DNA of 64,000 bases, taken from the NCBI RefSeq assembly GCF_004168625.1, contig NZ_SDWW01000007.1, positions 1 to 64,000 on the forward strand, given 5' to 3'. The notes under the pieces are model-generated. The model ran no database searches. It worked only from the letters and a program-made list of their open reading frames with translations, and had not been told where the DNA came from. The stretch comes from Pengzhenrongella frigida. Lineage in GTDB: Bacteria > Actinomycetota > Actinomycetes > Actinomycetales > Cellulomonadaceae. A program made the position numbers and the translations under genes. Of the stretch, positions 27,428 through 37,628 are shown one piece after another (the stretch's first letter is position 1; each line of letters starts with the position of its first letter).

Positions 27428-28483
27428 ATGCGGCTGCTCGTGATCGGTGGGACGGGATGGCTCGGCGGCACGGTCGTTCGGGCGGCGCTCGCGCGCGGGG
27501 ACGAGGTCACGACCCTGACGCGGGGGCGCACCGCGCCGGCCGGGTCGCCGCGGGACGGTGCCCTCCGGGGGGTCCGCGCGCTCGTCGCGGACCGGGCCGA
27601 CCCGGCCGACGTCGACCGCGCGCTCACGGGTCGGACGTTCGACGCCGTGGTCGACACCGCGGGGTACTCCGTCGCCGGGGTGCGCACGACCGCCGCAGCC
27701 CTGGCCGACGTCGGGCACTACGCCTATGTCAGCAGCATCAGCGCCTACCGGGACTGGCCGCCCGGACCGATCCAGGGGACCGGCGACCCGACCTTCGCCG
27801 CCGCGCCCGGGGCCGACCCCGAGGCCGAGCCAGCCGGGTACGGCCCGATGAAGGCGGCGAGCGAGCGTGCGCTCGCGGAGGTGTTCGGCGACCGGCTCCT
27901 CCTCGCGCGGTCCGGGTTGATCGTCGGTCCCGGCGACCCCACCGGTCGGCTCGGCTGGTGGCTGCGCCGGATCGCGCGCGGCGGCGACGTCGTCGTCCCG
28001 GCGTCGAACCTCGAGGCGCCGGTGGCGTTCGTCGACGTGCGCGACCTCGCGGACTGGCTCGTCGACGGCGCGCACCGGCAGGTCACCGGGGCCGTCAACG
28101 CGTCCGGGGATGCGGGGATGACCACCTACGGCGGGCTGCTCGAGGCCTGCCGGACGGTGGTCGGAGCCGACGCCGACAGGGCCGCCACGTGGGTGCCGCT
28201 CGACGACGCCATGCTCCTGGCCGCGGGGGTCGAGGAGTGGACCCACCTGCCGTTCTGGAGCGCAGGGGACGCGGCCCGCACCCTCTGGCAGGTCGACACG
28301 ACGAGCGCCCGGGCGGCCGGGCTCGCCAGCCGCCCGATCGTGGACACGCTCCGGGACACCTGGTCGTGGCTCCGCGACCAGCCGCCCGCCGCCGCGACCC
28401 CGGTGAGCGGCCGTCCTCCCTTCGGCCTGCCGGCAGCGATCGAGCACACCCTGCTCGACGCCCGCCGTCGGCGCCCGGTCTGA
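27428..28483 (+). CDS. NAD-dependent epimerase/dehydratase family protein
   Basis: Extended SDR of 351 residues. The nucleotide loop is LLVIGGTGWLGGTVVR at the N-terminus; a YGPMKAASE segment holds the Tyr-x-x-x-Lys pair (about residue 137), and SSISAY supplies the Ser. AFVDVRDLADWLV is the typical downstream strand. No pathway neighbours (not in a sugar operon), so the substrate is unknown. Start at ATG 27428; the frame upstream to 27305 lacks a ribosome site. Divergent from arfB. Confidence 0.82.
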   Translation: MRLLVIGGTGWLGGTVVRAALARGDEVTTLTRGRTAPAGSPRDGALRGVRALVADRADPADVDRALTGRTFDAVVDTAGYSVAGVRTTAAALADVGHYAYVSSISAYRDWPPGPIQGTGDPTFAAAPGADPEAEPAGYGPMKAASERALAEVFGDRLLLARSGLIVGPGDPTGRLGWWLRRIARGGDVVVPASNLEAPVAFVDVRDLADWLVDGAHRQVTGAVNASGDAGMTTYGGLLEACRTVVGADADRAATWVPLDDAMLLAAGVEEWTHLPFWSAGDAARTLWQVDTTSARAAGLASRPIVDTLRDTWSWLRDQPPAAATPVSGRPPFGLPAAIEHTLLDARRRRPV

Positions 28484-28488
28484 CCCGA

Positions 28489-28506
28489 CCCCGCGTGGGG
28501 GCGGGG
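28489..28506. terminator. Short GC hairpin between convergent genes
   Basis: CCCCGC, a 6-nt GTGGGG loop, then GCGGGG lies in the 27-bp gap between the epimerase gene and the ABC exporter gene. It is short but the only stem available there. Confidence 0.45.
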
Positions 28507-28510
28507 CCGG

Positions 28511-30244
28511 CTAGTCCTGCTGCCAGGAGCGCCACAGGGCGGCGTAGTCGCCGTCGGCGGCCACGAGGTCGTCGTGGGAGCCGATCTCGCTGATCCGGCC
28601 GTTCTCGACGACGGCGACCCGGTCGGCGTCGTGCGCGGTGTGCAGCCGGTGGGCGATGGCGACCACCGTGCGCCCCGCGAGCACCGCCGACAGCGAGCGT
28701 TCGAGGTTGCGCGCCGCGCGCGGGTCGAGCAGGCTCGTCGCCTCGTCGAGCACGAGCGTGTGCGGGTCGAGCAGCACGAGCCGGGCGAGCGCGAGCTGCT
28801 GGGCCTGCGCCGGGCTGAGGACCGCGCCGCCCGAGCCGACCGCCGTCGTCAGTCCGTCCGGCAGGGCGCTGACCCAGCCCCAGGCATCGACGGCGTCGAG
28901 GGCGCGGACCAGGTCGGCGTCGTCGGCCGCCGCACGGGCGAGCCGCAGGTTTTCGGCGATGGTGCCCACGAACACGTGGTGCTCCTGGGTCACGAGCGCG
29001 ACGTGCCCGCGCAGGTCGGCGAGCGGCAGGTCGACGAGCGGCACGCCGCCGACGGTCACCGTGCCACCGGTGGGCGGATGGATGCCGGCGAGCATGCGAC
29101 CGAGCGTCGACTTTCCCGCCCCGGACGGGCCGACGACGGCGAGCCGCTCGCCCACCCGCAGGTCGAGGTCGATCCCGTGCAGGACGTCGTGACCCTCCCG
29201 GTAGGCGTACCGGATCCCGCGCCCGACGACGTTCTCGTCGACCGGCTCGGCGGCGCTCGCGGTGCGGTCGGGGAGGACCGCCGCGATGCCGATGATGCGC
29301 GCGAGCGAGGTCGCACCGACCTGGATCTCGTCGAGCCAGAAGATCAGCTCACCCGTGGGCCGGGTCACCTGGACCGCGTAGAGCGTGATCGTCGTGATCG
29401 CGCCGACCGTCGCGTGGCCCGTCGAGATCAGGTACGCGCCCCACACGAGGACCGCCAGCACCGGGAGCAGGAACGCCGTGTCGACGCCCGGGAACAGCAC
29501 GGTCCGCAGCCGCAGCGTGGCCGACTCCGCCGCGAACGCCTCGCCCAGGTCGCTGTCGACGCGGGCGCGGCGGTGCGCGCCCAGCCCGAGGGCATCGACG
29601 GTGCGCGCGCCCTCGACGGACTCGGTGATCGTGCCGTTGAGGGTCGCGTAGGCGGCCGACTCGCGCAGGTAGGCGGGGGCGGCCCGGTGCAGGTACCAGC
29701 GGGTGACCCCCACGAGCAGCGGGAGCCCGGTCACCAGCGCGAGGGCCGCGACCGCGTCGGTGGCGACGGCCGCCACGGCGGTGAGCGCGATGGTGGTCGT
29801 GGTGACCAGGATCCGGGGCACCCCGAACCGGACCGTGTACTGCACGCGGTCGATGTCGTTGGTGGTGCGCCCGAGCAGGTCGCCGGTGCCGGCCCGCTCC
29901 ACGGTCGACAGCGGCAGCCGCGTCACCGTGGTCATGAACTCCTCGCGCAGCCGGGCGAACACGGTCTCGCCGAGCACCATGGCCCCGCGCTGCGCGTAGC
30001 GGATCAGGACGGTCTGCACGAGCACGGCGACGAGCAGCAGGATCACGGCCCGGTCGATCGCCCCGGCCGTGGTGCCGCCCGCGACGTCGTCGACCAGGCG
30101 GCCGAGGAGCCACGGGCCCGCCAGCCCGGCGGTCGCCGCGAGCGCGTGCAGCCCGACGACGGCGGCCAGCGTGCCCCGATGGCTGCGCACCAGGACCGCG
30201 GTGTGGCGGCGGACGGCGGCAACGTCAGCGATGGGCAGCAGCAC
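28511..30244 (-). CDS. ABC exporter half-transporter with intact Walker motifs and degenerate signature
   Basis: Six-helix permease domain (about 1-310) fused to an ATPase domain (about 340-577). Walker [10 protein letters not shown] and Walker [12 protein letters not shown] are intact with the H-loop AIAHRLHTA, but the signature reads LSPAQAQ instead of LSGGQ. The GTG start overlaps the partner gene's end by 20 bp. This subunit supplies the nucleotide-binding half of the one competent site in a heterodimer. Substrate unknown (lipid, peptide or drug). Confidence 0.88.
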   Translation of the reverse strand: MLLPIADVAAVRRHTAVLVRSHRGTLAAVVGLHALAATAGLAGPWLLGRLVDDVAGGTTAGAIDRAVILLLVAVLVQTVLIRYAQRGAMVLGETVFARLREEFMTTVTRLPLSTVERAGTGDLLGRTTNDIDRVQYTVRFGVPRILVTTTTIALTAVAAVATDAVAALALVTGLPLLVGVTRWYLHRAAPAYLRESAAYATLNGTITESVEGARTVDALGLGAHRRARVDSDLGEAFAAESATLRLRTVLFPGVDTAFLLPVLAVLVWGAYLISTGHATVGAITTITLYAVQVTRPTGELIFWLDEIQVGATSLARIIGIAAVLPDRTASAAEPVDENVVGRGIRYAYREGHDVLHGIDLDLRVGERLAVVGPSGAGKSTLGRMLAGIHPPTGGTVTVGGVPLVDLPLADLRGHVALVTQEHHVFVGTIAENLRLARAAADDADLVRALDAVDAWGWVSALPDGLTTAVGSGGAVLSPAQAQQLALARLVLLDPHTLVLDEATSLLDPRAARNLERSLSAVLAGRTVVAIAHRLHTAHDADRVAVVENGRISEIGSHDDLVAADGDYAALWRSWQQD

Positions 30245-32039
30245 GGGGCACCTCCGGGGAGTCGGTGGAGTCGATGGAGTCGGTGGTGGTGTCGGTGGCG
30301 TCGGCGCGGGAGACGACCGCGCGGTAGGCCCGCCCGGCCGCCGAGTCGGCGTCGATCAACGTCCGATGCCGGCCGACGGCACGCACGCGGCCGTCCTCGA
30401 CGAACGCGACCTCGTCGACGGCGTCGAGCACGAGCGGGCTCGCGGTGACCACCACGGTGGTCCGTCCCCGGCGGGCGCCGGCCAGCCGCCCGGCGATGCG
30501 GGCCTCGGTGTGCGCGTCGACGGCGCTGGTCGGCTCCACCAGCACGAGCACCTCCGCCTCCGTGAGCAGCGCCCGGGCCAGCGCGACCCGCTGGCGCTGC
30601 CCGCCGGACAGCGAGCGGCCCTGCTCCGCGATCGCGCCGGCGAGACCGCCGGGCACGGAGTCGAGCACGTCGGCGGCGTCGGCCACGGCGAGCGCCCCGA
30701 GCAGGTCGCCCTCGTCGGCGCGTCCGCGCACGTCGAGCTCGGTCGCGAGCACCCCGGTGAACAGGTGCGGGGTGGACTCCGCGACCACGATGCGCGCGCG
30801 GACCTCGGCCAGCGCCAGCTCGGACAGCCGGGCTGCGCCCCACCGCACCCGGTCGGCGTCGTCGTCGGGCATCGAGTCGGGCCCGACGTCGAACCGGCCG
30901 AGCCGCGTGGCGATGCGGGCGGTGGCGTCCGGGTCGGCGCCGACCAGGGCGACGAACGTGCCCGCGCGCACGACCAGGCCGCTCGCGGGATCGACGAGCT
31001 CGGCCCGCGGGTCCGGGGCTGCGGCGACCGGGTGCTCACCGGCGGCGGCCTCGGGCACGGCGAGCACCTTGATGATCTTGCCGGCGCCGATGTAGGCCCG
31101 CGACGCCACGCGCATCGCCTCGGTCGCGGTCCACAGCGGGTGGGTGAGGAAGGCCGCGAACCCGTACAGCGCGACGAGCTCGCCGGGCGTGATCTCGCCC
31201 GCGAGCGCGAGGTGCGCCCCGACCCAGACGACCGACACGAGGAACGCCCCGGGGAGCAGGGTCTGCAACGCGTCGAGCAGCGACTGGGTCTGGGCGACGC
31301 GGACCCCCGCGCCCCGCACCACCTGGGACTGCGCCCGGTACCGCTCGGTGAAGACCTCCTCGCCGCCGATGCCGCGCAGGATGCGCAGCCCGGAGACGGT
31401 GTCGGCACCGAGCGTGGTCAGGCGTCCGCTGGCCTCGCGCTGGGCGGCCTGCCGAGCCTGCAGCGGCTTGACCAGCAGGGCGAGCACGCCGACCACCACG
31501 GGCAGGCCGACGAGGGCGAGCGCACCCAGCGTCGCCGAGGTGCGGGCCAGCACGACGGCGATCGCGGCGTAGGCCGCCAGCCCGCCGACGAACCGCGCGG
31601 TGATCGCGTAGACCTCCCCGAGCCGGAGCGCGTCGGACGCGACGGTGGCGATCACCTCGCCGGTGGGCAGCTCGGCGGTGACGGCATCACCGGTGCGGGT
31701 CACGTGGTGCCCGATGAGCTGGGAGGACGCGAACGCGGCGCGCAGCCAGTTCTGGATGTCGAGCCGATGGCCGACGACGTTGCACACGACCTGGACGGCG
31801 CCGACGGCGGCCAGCACGAGGCAGCCGGTCAGCAGGGCGGGGGACACCCCGTCGGTCAGCCCGTCGTCGACGATCCGCCCGATGACGTACGGCAGGAACG
31901 CGCCGGCCACGTTGCCGACCACTCCGACGACGATCGCGCCCAGCAGGATGCCCCACTGGGCCCGCGCCTGCCACCAGAGGTAGGCGAGCGGCGAGGTCAG
32001 CGGGGGCGAGCCAGGGTCGACGAGCGGGAGGGAGCGCAC
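30225..32039 (-). CDS. ABC exporter half-transporter with degenerate Walker motifs and intact signature
   Basis: Six-helix permease (about 1-310) fused to an ATPase domain. The Walker A site is lost ([15 protein letters not shown], no GKS/T) and the Walker B acidic pair is altered ([12 protein letters not shown]), whereas [15 protein letters not shown] is perfect. The mirror-image defects to those in the downstream gene imply an asymmetric heterodimer with a single hydrolysing site. 604 residues, GTG start, with a Ser/Thr/Asp-rich tail encoded in the overlap region. First gene of the two-gene unit. Confidence 0.88.
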   Translation of the reverse strand: MRSLPLVDPGSPPLTSPLAYLWWQARAQWGILLGAIVVGVVGNVAGAFLPYVIGRIVDDGLTDGVSPALLTGCLVLAAVGAVQVVCNVVGHRLDIQNWLRAAFASSQLIGHHVTRTGDAVTAELPTGEVIATVASDALRLGEVYAITARFVGGLAAYAAIAVVLARTSATLGALALVGLPVVVGVLALLVKPLQARQAAQREASGRLTTLGADTVSGLRILRGIGGEEVFTERYRAQSQVVRGAGVRVAQTQSLLDALQTLLPGAFLVSVVWVGAHLALAGEITPGELVALYGFAAFLTHPLWTATEAMRVASRAYIGAGKIIKVLAVPEAAAGEHPVAAAPDPRAELVDPASGLVVRAGTFVALVGADPDATARIATRLGRFDVGPDSMPDDDADRVRWGAARLSELALAEVRARIVVAESTPHLFTGVLATELDVRGRADEGDLLGALAVADAADVLDSVPGGLAGAIAEQGRSLSGGQRQRVALARALLTEAEVLVLVEPTSAVDAHTEARIAGRLAGARRGRTTVVVTASPLVLDAVDEVAFVEDGRVRAVGRHRTLIDADSAAGRAYRAVVSRADATDTTTDSIDSTDSPEVPRAAAHR

Positions 32040-32113
32040 GAGGCCTAACGGTAGGTCGCACCTGTGACAGTTGACGATCCATTTACCCAGGTGGATGGGG
32101 GATGATCGGGGGC

Positions 32114-32499
32114 ATGCCCAGTCAGAGCGTCCCGGCCCCCCGCAAGACCAGCGTGCGCGAGCCGGACAAGGCCCGGGCCGCCGTCGGCCGTTATCGCGTG
32201 CTGGCCTACGTCACCGGTGTGATGCTGCTGATCCTGTGCGCGGAGATGCTGCTCAAGTACGTCGTGCAGGTGGGACCCGACGTCCTGGCCTGGATCGGGT
32301 GGATCCCGCAGCTCCACGGGTTCGTCTACATCGTGTACCTGGTCACCGTGCTCGACCTGTGGTCGAAGATGCGCTGGGGCTTCGGCCGCCTGACCGTGAT
32401 GGTGCTCGGCGGGGTCGTGCCGGTGATGTCGTTCGTCGTCGAACGCCGGGTCCACGCCGACGCCGAACTCCTCCTCGGTCCGGCGACTACCCTGGAGCA

Positions 32500-32503
<4 letters not shown>
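32114..32503 (+). CDS. DUF3817 integral membrane protein
   Basis: Small membrane protein of 129 residues with three predicted helices ([56 protein letters not shown]). The HGFVYIVYL pattern with the central His is characteristic of DUF3817, which is frequently located beside guaA in actinobacteria. An ATG at 32102 is an alternative that adds four residues. Its stop overlaps the guaA GTG (GTGA). Function unknown. Confidence 0.85.
32488..32493 (+). promoter_or_regulatory. -10-like TACCCT 6 nt before guaA
   Basis: TACCCT-GGAGCA-GTG inside the 3' end of the DUF3817 gene. GGAGCA could also act as a ribosome site, so the assignment is ambiguous. Confidence 0.35.
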
Positions 32504-34079
<1,576 letters not shown>

Positions 34080-34083
<4 letters not shown>

Positions 34084-35015
34084 CGCCGGTGCGCCTCGGG
34101 GTGCTCGACGTCGGTTCCAACACCGTCCACCTGCTCGTGGTCGACGCGCACCCGGGTGCGCGCCCGGTCCCGAGCTCGACGCACAAGACCGTGGTCCGGA
34201 TGATGCGCTTCCTCACCCCGGACGGCGCGATCAGCGACGACGGCGTCGAGCGTCTCACCACGGCCATCGCGTCCGCCGTGGCCGCCGCGACCGCCGAGAA
34301 GGTCGACGAGCTGCTGCCGTTCGCCACCTCGGCGCTGCGGGACGCGACCAACGGGGCGGCCGTGTTCGCCCACATCGAGCGGGAGACCGGCGTCGCGCTG
34401 CGTGTGCTGACCGGGATCGACGAGTCGCGGCTGACGTTCCTCGCGGTGCGGCGCTGGTACGGCTGGTCCGCGGGCCGGATCCTCGGTCTGGACATCGGCG
34501 GCGGATCGCTGGAGATCGCGTCGGGGATCGACGAGTACCCGGATCTGGCGGTGTCCGTGCCGCTCGGAGCCGGGCGGATGACCGTCGGCTTCCTGGTCGA
34601 CGATCCGCCGACGGACCCGCAGGTGGCGGCCCTGCGCGAGCACGCGCGCGAGGTGCTCGCCGACGTCGCGCGCCGGTTCGCCAAGCTCGACAAGCCCGAT
34701 CACGTCGTCGGGACGAGCAAGACCTTCCGCTCGCTCGCGCGCCTCGCGGGTTCCTCGCACGACGGCGTCGGTCCGGACGACCGGGTGCGGCTGCGACGGT
34801 CGAAGCTGGCGGACTGGGTCCCGCGGCTCGCGGCGATCGGCGCGCAGGGACGCACCTCGCTGCCCGGGATCACGCCCGAGCGGACCGCGCAGATCGTCGC
34901 CGGCGCCATCGTGGCCGAGGAGGCGATGCGCGTGTTCGGCGTCCGCGAGCTCGAGACCTGCCCGTGGGCGCTGCGCGAGGGCCTCATCCTGCGGCGCCTG
35001 GACGAGCTCGCCTGA
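34080..35015 (+). CDS. ppx: Ppx/GppA phosphatase family protein
   Basis: Hydrolyses polyphosphate or pppGpp. The phosphate-binding motifs of the ASKHA fold are visible: [18 protein letters not shown] at the N-terminus, SALRDATNG, and [15 protein letters not shown] (about 140-155). 311 residues is the short, two-domain form like MTB Ppx1/Rv0496. The GTG at 34080 forms a GTGA overlap with guaA and is preferred over GTG at 34074 or 34089. The guaA-ppx link fits guanine nucleotide/stringent metabolism. Confidence 0.88.
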
Positions 35016-35046
35016 CGCGCCGGACGAGGCTGCCGGACGGCGGCGT

Positions 35047-35052
35047 TAGCCT
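35047..35052 (+). promoter_or_regulatory. -10-like TAGCCT 6 nt before the glycosyltransferase gene
   Basis: TAGCCT-GACCAC-GTG with no Shine-Dalgarno in between; good leaderless candidate. Confidence 0.45.
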
Positions 35053-35058
35053 GACCAC

Positions 35059-36189
35059 GTGCTGATCGCCCACGTCTCCGACACGTACCCGCCCCGCACC
35101 GGGGGCATCGAGTCCCAGGTCAGCGATCTGGCGACGCGGCAGGCCGCGGCCGGTCACGAGGTGCACGTGCTCACCGCAACCCTGGGCGAGGGGGGCGAGC
35201 GCGGCGGCGTGGTCGACGTCGAGCGCGGGGTGGCCGTGCACCGGCTCGGGACGCGCCTGCCGTTCGACCTCCCGGTCAACCCGGCCGAGTACCGACTGAT
35301 CACCACGACCCTGCGCGCGCTGCGACCCGACGTCGTGCATGTGCACGCCGGGGTGCTCTCGCCGTTCGCGTTCGACGGCGCCCGGGCGGCCCTCGCCCAG
35401 CACCTTCCCGTGGCGATCACCTGGCACTGCATGCTCGACGGCGTCGTCGGGGGTCTGCGGCTCGGGGCGCGGCTCACCCGATGGGACCGCCGGCCGATCG
35501 CGCTCAGCGCGGTCAGCGACGTGGCGGCGGCCCGGGTGGCCGCCGTCTTCGGCGGACCGGTCGCGGTCGTGCCGAACGGGCTCGACGTCCAGGAGTGGGC
35601 GCCGGATCCGGCCCGCGAGGTGGTCGACGCCGACGGTCCGCTGCGGCTCGTGGCGACCATGCGGCTCGCCCCGCGCAAACGCGCGGTGCCGCTCATCGAG
35701 GTCGTCGCCGCGGCGGCCGGTCGGCTCGAGCCCGGGGCGCTCCGCCTCGACCTGATCGGCTCGGGCCCGGCGCTCGCGCAGGTCACCGATCGGATCGAGC
35801 GGTGGGGGCTCAGCGACACGGTGCGGCTGCGCGGCCGGTTGACCCGGGACGAGGTCCGCGCCGTGTACCGGGAGACCGAGGTCTTCCTCGCCCCCGCCGA
35901 GCTCGAGTCGTTCGGGATCGCCGCGCTCGAGGCGCGCGTCTCGGGGCTCGCGGTGGTGGCCCGCCTGGGGACGGGGATCACGAGCTTCATCGGTGACGGG
36001 ACCAACGGCCTGCTCGTGGCCGACGACGCCGGGATGGCCGACGGCGTGGTCCGGCTCGCCCGAGACCGGGCACTGCTCGCGGAGATCCGGCTCCGGAACC
36101 GGCAGGAGTGCCCGGAGCTCGGCTGGGCCCGGGTCCTGGCGGCGGCGGAGGCCGAGTATTCTCGGGCCGGGACTTTGGTCCTGAATTAA
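35059..36189 (+). CDS. GT4-family glycosyltransferase
   Basis: GT-B enzyme of 376 residues. N-domain: MLIAHVSDTYPPRTGGIESQ start and DVVHVHAGVLSPFAF. C-domain: VPNGLDVQEW, RLAPRKRAVPLIEVV, DLIGSGP and the nucleotide-sugar motif APAELESFGIAALEA. Likely mannosyl- or glucosyl-transfer to a lipid or wall glycan; donor and acceptor unknown. The last codons (AGTLVLN) coincide with a DosR-like dyad, so the 3' end doubles as control DNA for the next gene. Confidence 0.87.
   Translation: MLIAHVSDTYPPRTGGIESQVSDLATRQAAAGHEVHVLTATLGEGGERGGVVDVERGVAVHRLGTRLPFDLPVNPAEYRLITTTLRALRPDVVHVHAGVLSPFAFDGARAALAQHLPVAITWHCMLDGVVGGLRLGARLTRWDRRPIALSAVSDVAAARVAAVFGGPVAVVPNGLDVQEWAPDPAREVVDADGPLRLVATMRLAPRKRAVPLIEVVAAAAGRLEPGALRLDLIGSGPALAQVTDRIERWGLSDTVRLRGRLTRDEVRAVYRETEVFLAPAELESFGIAALEARVSGLAVVARLGTGITSFIGDGTNGLLVADDAGMADGVVRLARDRALLAEIRLRNRQECPELGWARVLAAAEAEYSRAGTLVLN
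36166..36185. promoter_or_regulatory. DosR-like box 1 upstream of the two-helix membrane protein gene
   Basis: Positions 36169-36185 read GGGACTTTGGTCCTGAA, about 16 of 20 matches to TTSGGGACTWWAGTCCCSAA. This is the best match in the window. It lies at the very end of the glycosyltransferase CDS, about 180 nt before the 36368 start. Confidence 0.7.
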
Positions 36190-36237
36190 CGATTGCGGCC
36201 ACAAAGTGGCCAGAAGACTGACGGAATTCGCATCAGA

Positions 36238-36257
36238 ACTGTGACTTTCGTCCTACC
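36238..36257. promoter_or_regulatory. DosR-like box 2, proximal
   Basis: GTGACTTTCGTCCT (36241-36254) keeps the GACTTT and GTCC core. Its centre is 72 bp from box 1. If ATTACT at 36282-36287 is the -10, the box is centred near -43, the typical activating position. Weaker than box 1 on its own. Confidence 0.5.
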
Positions 36258-36367
36258 CAAGTACTTGCAAGGTCAAGGACCATTACTCAGGTGAGCCTTC
36301 GCTCACTCACTGGCTCTGGTGCTTGCCGGGCCTCGAGACACTTCGTTCCTCGAAGGGAACACCGAAC

Positions 36368-36925
36368 ATGTCCACGACCACGACCAACTCCACCAACCCC
36401 ACGGTCAAGCTGATCGGGCTCCTCACGATCATCGCCGGCGCCATCATGATCATCGCCGGTGGCGTCACCTGGGGTGCCGTGACCTCGCAGCTGAAGGCGG
36501 AGGAGATCGTCGTCTCTGCCGTGACCGAGGACGAGCCCGGCTCGCTCGCCGGCAAGCCCGTCGCCGGCCCGTTCACCGCCTTCGCCCAGGCGAACGCGAT
36601 CAACCACCACGCGCTTGCCGCCAGCGAGGGTCGCACCTACGCCCAGATCGGCGACGACGCCAAGGCCCTCAAGGCCGAGCTCGCCGCCGACGGTGCCAGC
36701 GAGTCCGAGATCGCCGAGGACGAGGGCGTCGTCGCGCTCGCCTCTGCCCGCACCACGGTGATGAACGGTTCGTTCCTGCGCACGGCGCTGTTCTCCTCGG
36801 TCATCGCGTACGGCGTCGCCGCCCTGGTCATCGGCCTCGGTGTCCTGTTCGCGATCCTCGGCTTCGCGCTGCGCTCCACCTCGACCACCACGGTCGTCTC
36901 CACCCCGGTCGTCCCGCAGGCCTGA
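36368..36925 (+). CDS. Two-helix membrane protein (family often labelled LigA-like), candidate DosR target
   Basis: 185-residue protein with a Thr/Asn-rich start, helix 1 (about 13-36, LIGLLTIIAGAIMIIAGGVTWG), an outside loop of ~100 residues rich in Ala/Glu (FTAFAQANAINHHALAASEG is the most conserved-looking part) and helix 2 (about 138-165). Homologs I recall are sometimes mis-named aromatic ring-opening dioxygenase LigA; nothing here supports an enzyme. GAAGGGAA precedes the ATG by about 10 nt. The ATG at 36323 is rejected as lacking a ribosome site. Two DosR-like boxes lie upstream. Confidence 0.8.
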   Translation: MSTTTTNSTNPTVKLIGLLTIIAGAIMIIAGGVTWGAVTSQLKAEEIVVSAVTEDEPGSLAGKPVAGPFTAFAQANAINHHALAASEGRTYAQIGDDAKALKAELAADGASESEIAEDEGVVALASARTTVMNGSFLRTALFSSVIAYGVAALVIGLGVLFAILGFALRSTSTTTVVSTPVVPQA

Positions 36926-36970
36926 GTCTCACGCGACCGACCACCCGGCCTCGGCCGGGGCGCACGACCA

Positions 36971-37011
36971 AGCACCGCATCCCCCAGTCCTCAGCTGGGT
37001 GGTGCGGTGCT
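36971..37011. terminator. Hairpin terminator after the two-helix protein gene
   Basis: AGCACCGCATCCCCCAG pairs with 36995-37011 (15 of 17 positions), with a 7-nt loop, followed by TCGTCGTAT. It lies 45 nt past the stop. Confidence 0.75.
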
Positions 37012-37020
37012 TCGTCGTAT

Positions 37021-37154
37021 CAGCGGCTCTGCTGCCCGGCCGCTGGTCAGCGGCTGTGCTGCCGGGCCGCTGGTCAGCGGCTGTGCTGCCGGGCCGCTGG
37101 TCAGCGGCTCTGCTGCCGGGCCGCTTGCTAGCGGCTGTGCCGCCGGGCGCTGGT
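37021..37154. repeat. 27-bp tandem repeat, about five copies, each with an internal dyad
   Basis: Four near-identical 27-bp units (37021, 37048, 37075, 37102) and a degenerate fifth (37129-37154). Each contains AGCGGC and GCCGCT arms 11 nt apart. The fifth copy encodes the C-terminus and stop of the minus-strand gene ending at 37128, so the array appears to have grown outwards from that gene's 3' end. Units have no spacers, so this is not CRISPR. Confidence 0.9.
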
Positions 37155-37628
37155 CGCGATCGAACCGACCACGAGACCGATGCCGGCCAGGGCGAGCAGG
37201 GCGATGGACGCCAGCTCGACGTCGAACTCGTACCCGGCGGCCGCCGCGAGCACGCCCGCTCCGATCACGGCGATCACCAGGCCCCACACGACGGTGGCGA
37301 CCCGGGGGGCGGGCCGTCGGGGGGCCGTGGACCCCGCCGGCGCCGCGGGCTCGGCTGCGGTGGTGGGTTCGGGCCCCGCAGCGGCGGGGGTGGCCGGTGG
37401 CGCCGTCGGCGGCGGGACGAACTCCGTCGTCGGGTGCTGCTCCGTAGTCGGGTACTGCTCCGTCGTCGGGAACTGCTTCGTCTCGGACGCGGCCGTGGTC
37501 AGCTCGATCGTCGGCTGCGTGTCGGCCGGCGGTCCGATGACGTTCCGAGCGTCCAACGGGACCGTGTCCTGCACGTCGTCTCGCACCGGTTCGGATTGCT
37601 GCCCGGGGCGGGGCTGGTCGGTGCTCAT
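37128..37628 (-). CDS. Small membrane protein with Pro/Thr-rich N-terminus
   Basis: 166 residues. The N-terminal 110 are hydrophilic and disordered, with a triplicated hexapeptide (QFPTTE, QYPTTE, QHPTTE) and a Pro/Ala stretch. Two C-terminal helices follow (VVWGLVIAVIGAGVLAAAAG and SIALLALAGIGLVVGSI), ending in ARRHSR. Its ATG overlaps the stop of the PspC-toastrack gene (ATGA), so it is probably part of that membrane-stress unit. Function unknown; similar small membrane proteins accompany PspC in actinobacteria. Confidence 0.8.
   Translation of the reverse strand: MSTDQPRPGQQSEPVRDDVQDTVPLDARNVIGPPADTQPTIELTTAASETKQFPTTEQYPTTEQHPTTEFVPPPTAPPATPAAAGPEPTTAAEPAAPAGSTAPRRPAPRVATVVWGLVIAVIGAGVLAAAAGYEFDVELASIALLALAGIGLVVGSIATSARRHSR

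Noticed and set aside
36238-36257. Calling box 2 alone a DosR site
   Set aside because: On its own it matches only the core; it is kept as a feature because it pairs with the much better box 1.
37021-37154. CRISPR-like reading of the 27-bp repeats
   Set aside because: Units are contiguous with no unique spacers and no cas genes are nearby.
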